64,000 nucleotides of DNA from Kappaphycus alvarezii (Eukaryota; Rhodophyta; Florideophyceae; Gigartinales; Solieriaceae). The notes under the pieces were generated by a model, which ran no database searches, was not told the origin of the DNA, and was given only the letters and a program-made list of their open reading frames with translations. Below are positions 58,795 through 64,000 of this stretch, one piece after another; position 1 is the stretch's first letter, and every line of letters begins with the position of its first letter. Made by a program: the position numbers and the translations under genes. The stretch is from the NCBI GenBank assembly GCA_002205965.3, contig NADL03000471.1, positions 1,240,001 to 1,304,000 of the forward strand, written 5' to 3'.

Positions 58795-60164
58795 TGGTCA
58801 AATTTCAATAAGTTCCTAGCAGCGGCCTCGACTTGTTCTATCATCAACACGCATCACTCGTGCTGACGGAAATAACCCCGTCGTTACTCTGCATACCATC
58901 CAAGAACGAACCCAGTAACTGTAATATGTTCGTAACAATTCAAGGCACCCTCCCTTTACTTGCAATTCGAAGATCCGCTCTTTGATACGCAATTCGAGGA
59001 CGAGCCGGTGCCGTGCTCCCTCCACACGTAATGAGCCGATGGACATGGGGAACATGTGCGCAATCCCCTATTTAAATATCCCTCATCACCACCTTCCGCC
59101 CTCACACTCTCAACCCATCAACCTTACCTCCACCAACTAAAACTCTCAATAACCTCTACATCCTCCGCAAACGACAAACCCAATCCTCTCCTTTGATTCC
59201 GTCTAAATGATGATTTCAGCTCCGTTGCGGCTGCCGCAGCGCTATCACTCGCCCTCATCGTTGCTGTCATCGGCCAGGAACACTGCCTTCTCACTGATAC
59301 CGAGTGCCAGTGCTCCACCAGCACCCCATCCGGCACATGTCTGCGCAGCCAAGGTGACGGCAACTGCCTACTAGGTCAATGCAATGAGGGATACCGGTGC
59401 GATTGTTTCGGGTACGAAAAGTGTTCGATCTCAAAGTGTGGCAAGCACATTGCGGTCGGGGACGAGATTCTAAGCGAGACGGTGCCTTCACATGTCAAAT
59501 GGCGCAGGGGCGGGAGTGTGCACCAACGTAGCGGACGTGCTGGATACTGTGAGCGCGGCGCAGAATGCCGAGTCCGAGGCCGCCGGGAGCAGCGACGAGG
59601 CGACGGAAGATGAGTCGGACACAACGAAACAGATTCAGGAGATTCAGGGAGAAAAGAGGGCGATCAACCAGGTGCTGAAGGAGGTGGAGCGTGTTGCCGA
59701 CGACTTGCCGGACGAGGAGCTGGATGAGATCGACAGGGAAGCTGAGGAGGTGGAGGACGCGGTGGAAGAGGCTGCGGTGCTCGCGGTGGAGGCGGTGAAA
59801 GAGTCAAGGAGGGCAGCCAAGGCGCTGCGGGCATCGTAAGCTGAAGCGAGGTGCGCGGCGGGCGGAGAGAATCAGGAAGGAGAAGAAGCAGCAGCTGGAC
59901 AAGGAGGAGAGGAAGCCGCGCAAGAACAAGGAACTGTGTAACAGGTTGCGCGAGGACATCAACATTCTGGAAGGTGAGCGCAAGAAGAAGGCCGCGGGTG
60001 CGGGGAAAAGGCGAGGGAGGGGCGGAATTTGAAGAAAAGCTGCAGGCAGAAAAGGGACAAGGCTCGAAAGGTGGCCAAGAAGGCGAAGGAGGCCGGTTCG
60101 CGTTGCATGCAAAAGTCGCAGCGCAGTCTTGGCAAAGCAAGGAGCCGAGGACGTGCGTAAGCAT
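58795..60164. repeat. Inverted duplication, right arm
   Basis: Reverse-complement copy of 55275-56660. Single-base losses relative to the left arm include CCC to CC near 59222 and TTT to TT near 59487, plus a 2-bp loss in ATCACGTAAG to ATCGTAAG near 59836. Confidence 0.85.
59064..59078 (+). promoter_or_regulatory. TATA-like box of the right cysteine-rich gene
   Basis: CCCCTATTTAAATA, the inverse orientation of the left copy's box, lies about 130 bp upstream of ATG 59207. Confidence 0.55.
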
Positions 60165-60255
60165 GAAACTATTTGCGGGTATGGATGTGGGTACCTTTAT
60201 CCCTTGTCTGGACGAAATATGTGGTTGCGAGCAAGAGGCTGAGTCATTTCGATGA
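59207..60255 (+). CDS. Secreted cysteine-rich N-domain plus charged coiled-coil protein, right copy
   Basis: Inverted duplicate of the gene at 55232-56246, with ATG ATG at 59207. A C-homopolymer shortened by one base breaks the signal peptide almost at once. The cysteine-rich block is readable in another frame (59270-59460), and a T-run shortened by one breaks it again near 59487. The acidic and helical part is open from 59492 to a stop at 59839, created by a 2-bp loss. The coiled coil continues beyond, and a final frame reaches 60255 with a Cys-containing end (CLDEICGCEQEAE) not shared by the left copy. One internal segment also differs by real substitution: QGEKRAINQVLKEVE here against QDEERTIAGRSTRAEGVE on the left. 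The lesions differ between the two copies, so the ancestral frame was open. Confidence 0.65.
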
Positions 60256-62413
60256 CTAGGGGAAGGTGAGCGAGGGCGCTGGGTGGAGAGCAGGGTGGGG
60301 GAAAATTCTGCAATCAAGGAGACGATGGCTTCAAAGCTGATCAGGGGTCCCATAAGCGCCCCTTGCTTGTCTACATCATATAGAGTAGGTAAACGTTATA
60401 GACTTTGCAACCGTATCAAAAGTCCTTCCAAACACTATTGAGCAATATAAACGGGGAGCGTTCAGGTGCAAATCCTCAAACCCCAACTTCAACCCCGAAC
60501 CTCGAAAGTCTACATCCTAAGGAAAGTATGGAGGTGCTGAAAACATTGTGGTGTGCCCTAGCAAGGTTCCGCAAGGCAGTGGGGTCGCTTGCGCGCGCGA
60601 AATCGGAAGTACGGCTGGCGTTTGATATTGAGGGAAATGAACGACGAAACAGATACTTGCTTTCACACGGTAGTCGTCTAGCAATCGTATCTCAGGGTAA
60701 TGAGACTGCGTTACACTAGCGGACGGAGAGAAAAGCATTTTTCATGCAACTACGGATTCCGTATTTCTCAATCCTTGAAGCACCCGAGCTTTCCCCTCAC
60801 TACGAATTGCATAGCGAAAGAATAGAAGTGCAGCCAAGATCAATTCGCAGATCTTTTTTCCTGCTCTCTGACTCACAGATGTTTCCATTCTATCTCCGGC
60901 GGTTGAAGGCTCGGTAAGGGACTTGCAAATTTATGCTCATGATGTAATCTAACGGACAGTAAATGTAATCAAACTACTCTTTCTCGAATTAGAAACGGAG
61001 CATCATCGTAGTGTAAAGTAGAGCTATTCATTTAAACTATTGTACCACGAAAGTTCGTCTCATTCAAATTGTATTAGTCCCAAGAAGCATCCCGGAAAGT
61101 AAAAAGGTAGAACTTCCATCGGGGAGATAACAAAGTAACTACATTCCGAGTTCTAAACAGTGAATTCCCCAACATTAATTTATTGGTCAACATGTTGCCA
61201 CACTCTTTATTCTTATCCTAAACAGTCAATACATGTCACACCTCCGGGAAATCTTGTTTCATCGAATCGCTCCCGGATTCTAGCTATTTCCATACCTGTC
61301 TACGTGACCCAGTGATGAGTCACTCGAATTCTAATGACCAAGAACGAGAGAGCAAATCCTCAATGGGAAGAGATGTACACATTTTTTTCAGTCTTCTATG
61401 AGCCTCAATGGGAAGACATATGCACACGGTTTTCAGTTTTTTATGACCGTATCGGGTTTACAAAGCCGCAATAGTACACCGGTGAGGAAGGGGGTCTACT
61501 CCATTTGTTGTTATTTATATATAAACGAACGGTATGTGTTGTGATGCTCTTAGTGCGTCAGTAATAGTTACTCCGCACTATATGCAGTGTAGTGTAGCAG
61601 TGAGGAAATTGAGGCCTTGCGCTGAAGTTGTTCCCGAAGTGGTGTGGTACTTACTCTGCCAGGATAGGTGAGCTTGTTACGACTCGGTACCGAAGTAGTA
61701 AAACCAATCATTTGTCTTTAACAATAGCGCTCCCGCAAAAAAATTCGTTTCAGATTTCGATCAGCAATACTTTGGAATTACTCTTTTAGAGGAATTCAAG
61801 CAACTGCTCCTTTTGAAAGGAATGATGTACATCTTCCACAGGGAAAGCTCAGCCAAGAACTTTCAATACTGTAGTTAAGTTACAAACCATGAAATACCCT
61901 TCTATTGACAGCAGTAATTTCTGTCCCCTGCCATACAACATGGTGGCAGTAAAACGGTTTTCCCAAGACATATGATAGGGATAAATCGGCAGGGGAAGAG
62001 ATCCTCAGAACCAATTACCCCAAGAAGGAGGTGTTGCAAGCGACAAAAGTGCTACCGTGGTATAGTTGAACGAACAAAAAGGAGTGGATAGGGAAGACAG
62101 TTGAAAGGGCTACAAGCAAGTATGGAAGAGGCAGGGTCTACCACCTATGCTTAGTGACTAGCGTAAAATAAACGCTTCCTGGGTCGAAGTTGACTCTCAA
62201 CTTCCTAACTATTTGGGACTGGGCTTGAAGTTGTCTGCCAACTTGCTTGACCTCTCCACGAGGAAGCAGTTTACTCAGCTTATATAGACTTTTGGCTACC
62301 CCAAAGTCCGAACAAAACTACAGAAGGTACCAGGAAATGCATACAAACAATTTGTGTGGATGATATACTCTAAACAAAAGATAGTTAAGAAACTAACAAT
62401 CAATGAGGTCCTC
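60256..62413. other. Intergenic stretch, no supported gene
   Basis: A 104-codon plus-strand ORF at 60405-60719 has no recognisable features. 60720-62413 is mixed sequence with a short direct repeat near 61360-61440 (CCTCAATGGGAAGA, two copies about 45 bp apart, each followed by TTTTTCAGT-like text). Confidence 0.4.
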
Positions 62414-63014
62414 TTATTTCCCATTCTCTAAATCAGATCCAAACAACTCCTCTAAAATATCCATGCTGTCCAAGCAGTCCCCACAAATATCTGCGAACGG
62501 CTCATAGCTCTCTATTCCCTCCTGGGAGATATCTAAACTACTAAAGATATCTCCATCCGGTTCCAGCGTCGGCACCACTTGTTCCATACTCTCCAGTCCA
62601 GGCCCCACCAGTCCAACACTTTCCATGCCCCTGTTCCCTCATCCACCTCGTCCTCGTCCTCGTCCTCATCATCTCCTCTCTCCTCTTCTCCTCTTCCTCC
62701 TCCCTTCCTCCCTCCTCCCTCCTCCCTCCTCCTCTCCTCCCATCCTTCTCCTGAGTCTCGTACACTAGCTCAGGGGCTAACCATTCCTCGAAGGACTCCC
62801 CGCTCTCCTCCTCGACTTTTCAGTCTCATCCTCACTTACCTCCCTCGCCTCTTCTTCTATGAAGAGGCGGCGAACGAACTCGATGATTTTCTTCTTAGTT
62901 TGCCGCCGGATGTAGTCGTCGGCATCGGTTGGCCCGTAGGCGGCGAGACGGAGGCCATTGATGGGACGGGAAGGGCGTTTTTGGAGATAGGGACAGAGGG
63001 CGATTTGACGTCAT
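62414..63014 (-). CDS. Acidic protein with a poly-Glu/Arg tract (frameshifted)
   Basis: The ATG at 63014 gives MTSNRPLSLSPKTPFPS. After an indel comes a well-ordered stretch GLRLAAYGPTDADDYIRRQT then KKKIIEFVRRLFIEEEA, probably helical. After another indel comes SFEEWLAPELVYETQEKDG, a low-complexity Gly/Arg/Glu tract (62640-62750, polypurine on the minus strand), and an acidic C-terminus ESYEPFADICGDCLDSMDIL ending FGSDLENGK at 62414. The acidic, hydrophobic-punctuated tail resembles a transcriptional activation region, but no DNA-binding domain is recognised. A TATA-like box lies 107 bp upstream. Real gene likely; function unknown. Confidence 0.5.
62640..62760. repeat. Polypyrimidine low-complexity tract
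   Basis: TCC/CTC-rich plus strand within the acidic gene, encoding Glu/Arg/Gly runs on the minus strand. It is prone to slippage and probably to sequencing error. Confidence 0.8.
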
Positions 63015-63120
63015 ATTTCTGGAAAAGGGGTGAGCGGGGTTGCGGATGTTGACAGAAAGGGTAATCAGCTTATCAATTGTTGGTGGTAGGAGTGATGCTT
63101 CAGCGACAATGCTATAGCAC

Positions 63121-63132
63121 TTTAAATAGGGG
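63121..63132 (-). promoter_or_regulatory. TATA-like box of the acidic gene (TTTAAATAGGGG)
   Basis: Exact 12-mer shared with the two cysteine-rich genes, in the same orientation relative to the gene, 107 bp upstream of ATG 63014. Confidence 0.5.
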
Positions 63133-63139
63133 CATGTCT

Positions 63140-64000
63140 TTGGTAATCATCATGGTCTTGGTCAAAAAAAGGCGATACTGCGGCCTTGGATTTGCATGAA
63201 TTCGGGGGCATCATAAAAATCTGCGTGATAAAATATCGGAACTGAATTTGGGAGGCGAAGTGACCACGAATTGAAAGGCGTCTCTTTGAAGGAGGAGGAC
63301 CAAATATTCAAACATAAAATAGAAAATGGAGTTGTACAGTGAATTTGGATTCATAAAGGAAAAAGAATTCAAATTTGTTTTGGGAAGACAAAGGTAGGAC
63401 GATTGGTCAAGGACGGATTTCAAGATGCGAAGAGGACCTTTTTCTTTCCGATAACATGTGTCAGAAAAAGCCGATGGCTAGCGATATCGTCTTTTAAGAT
63501 ATTGGAGTATCTCATATTGGACTCCCAAATACGGATCCATCCATCAGATATTAAGAATGCCATGGGTTCTCAAAGTCTAGCAGGTAGAGCTTAGTGCAAT
63601 AAAGTGTAGAGCAGTGTACAAAACAGACGAGAGATGTCGTCTTCGTCGTCTGGACGTTTACGATAAGGGGGGTCGTAGGCTCACGTATTAATCTACTCTT
63701 CAGTGATCGGATGCCACTTAATTGGAATCAACCATATGAATGCTGAAGTAAACGGCCGCAAGTTCGAATCTATCATTCCATAATTGACCGCAAACATATT
63801 TAAATCCATATTCCTCCCTTTTCAGCCAAAGTTTTTCTCCTAACTTTTCGTCTCAGATGCATCATCGAGGTTGAGACATAGTCGACCAGTAAATGGCGTC
63901 AGTTGAAGAGCTTCGGTGAAAATACTGTCCTTCTTGATGAGAGGATCTGCTAGATTGGTAGTTCCGGGAATCCACGATATCTTTTCAAAAGCGCCAGTTT
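63140..64000. other. Right-edge intergenic stretch
   Basis: No supported ORF or RNA gene. A 58-nt TGGAAT...ATTCCA-ended segment at 63723-63780 contains a B-box-like TTCGAATC but cannot be folded as a tRNA. Confidence 0.35.

Noticed and set aside
63723-63780. Possible tRNA with TGGAAT/ATTCCA ends and TTCGAATC
   Set aside because: Only 58 nt, and the T-arm and anticodon stems do not pair.

Overview
The window is eukaryotic nuclear DNA, most likely from a florideophyte red alga. That assignment is an inference from the gene style (long genes with no visible introns, a short-spaced gene cluster) and from the mix of mobile elements and cysteine-rich secreted proteins. No rRNA, convincing tRNA, CRISPR array or bacterial operon was seen.

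Layout. (1) 1-1480: minus-strand coiled-coil, gag-like remnant running off the left edge, with a long leader or LTR-like stretch. (2) About 1480-14900: a strikingly AT-rich, ORF-poor block. It holds one recognisable gene relic, a glycosyltransferase-like gene at 10071-10777 (-), and an unknown Cys/His-containing relic at 13842-14300 (-). (3) About 15570-31750: a transposon graveyard. It contains a PIF/Harbinger pair (transposase + and SANT/Myb-like gene -), a Ty1/copia element (+), a cysteine-peptidase-like ORF (-), a Ty3/gypsy element (+) and a second DDE_4-type transposase (-). A repeat of about 256 bp occurs at both 15572 and 23455. (4) 31822-38684: a hAT element with a perfect 10-bp terminal inverted repeat and a perfect 8-bp target-site duplication. 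It carries a decayed hAT transposase, and a Harbinger pair (Myb-like gene plus transposase) is nested inside it. (5) 38700-63100: the gene-bearing half. It contains a non-LTR retroelement remnant, a METTL25/RRNAD1-type methyltransferase, a basic RRxSSS-repeat protein, a GIGYF-like GYF-domain protein, an SPX-SLC13 phosphate transporter of the PHO87/90/91 type, an inverted duplication of a cysteine-rich secreted coiled-coil protein gene, and an acidic protein gene.

Cross-cutting observations. Every conserved host gene (GYF, SPX-SLC13, METTL25, cysteine-rich protein) is broken by several small indels while conserved motifs continue in the neighbouring frame. Some indels are homopolymer length changes between the two copies of the inverted duplication. 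Uncorrected long-read consensus errors are at least as likely as pseudogene decay, so CDS spans below are given as whole loci. Three genes (both cysteine-rich copies and the acidic gene) share the 12-mer TTTAAATAGGGG 100-140 bp upstream of the start, a good TATA-box candidate. Short palindromes built on TACTGTA/TACAGTA recur between genes.
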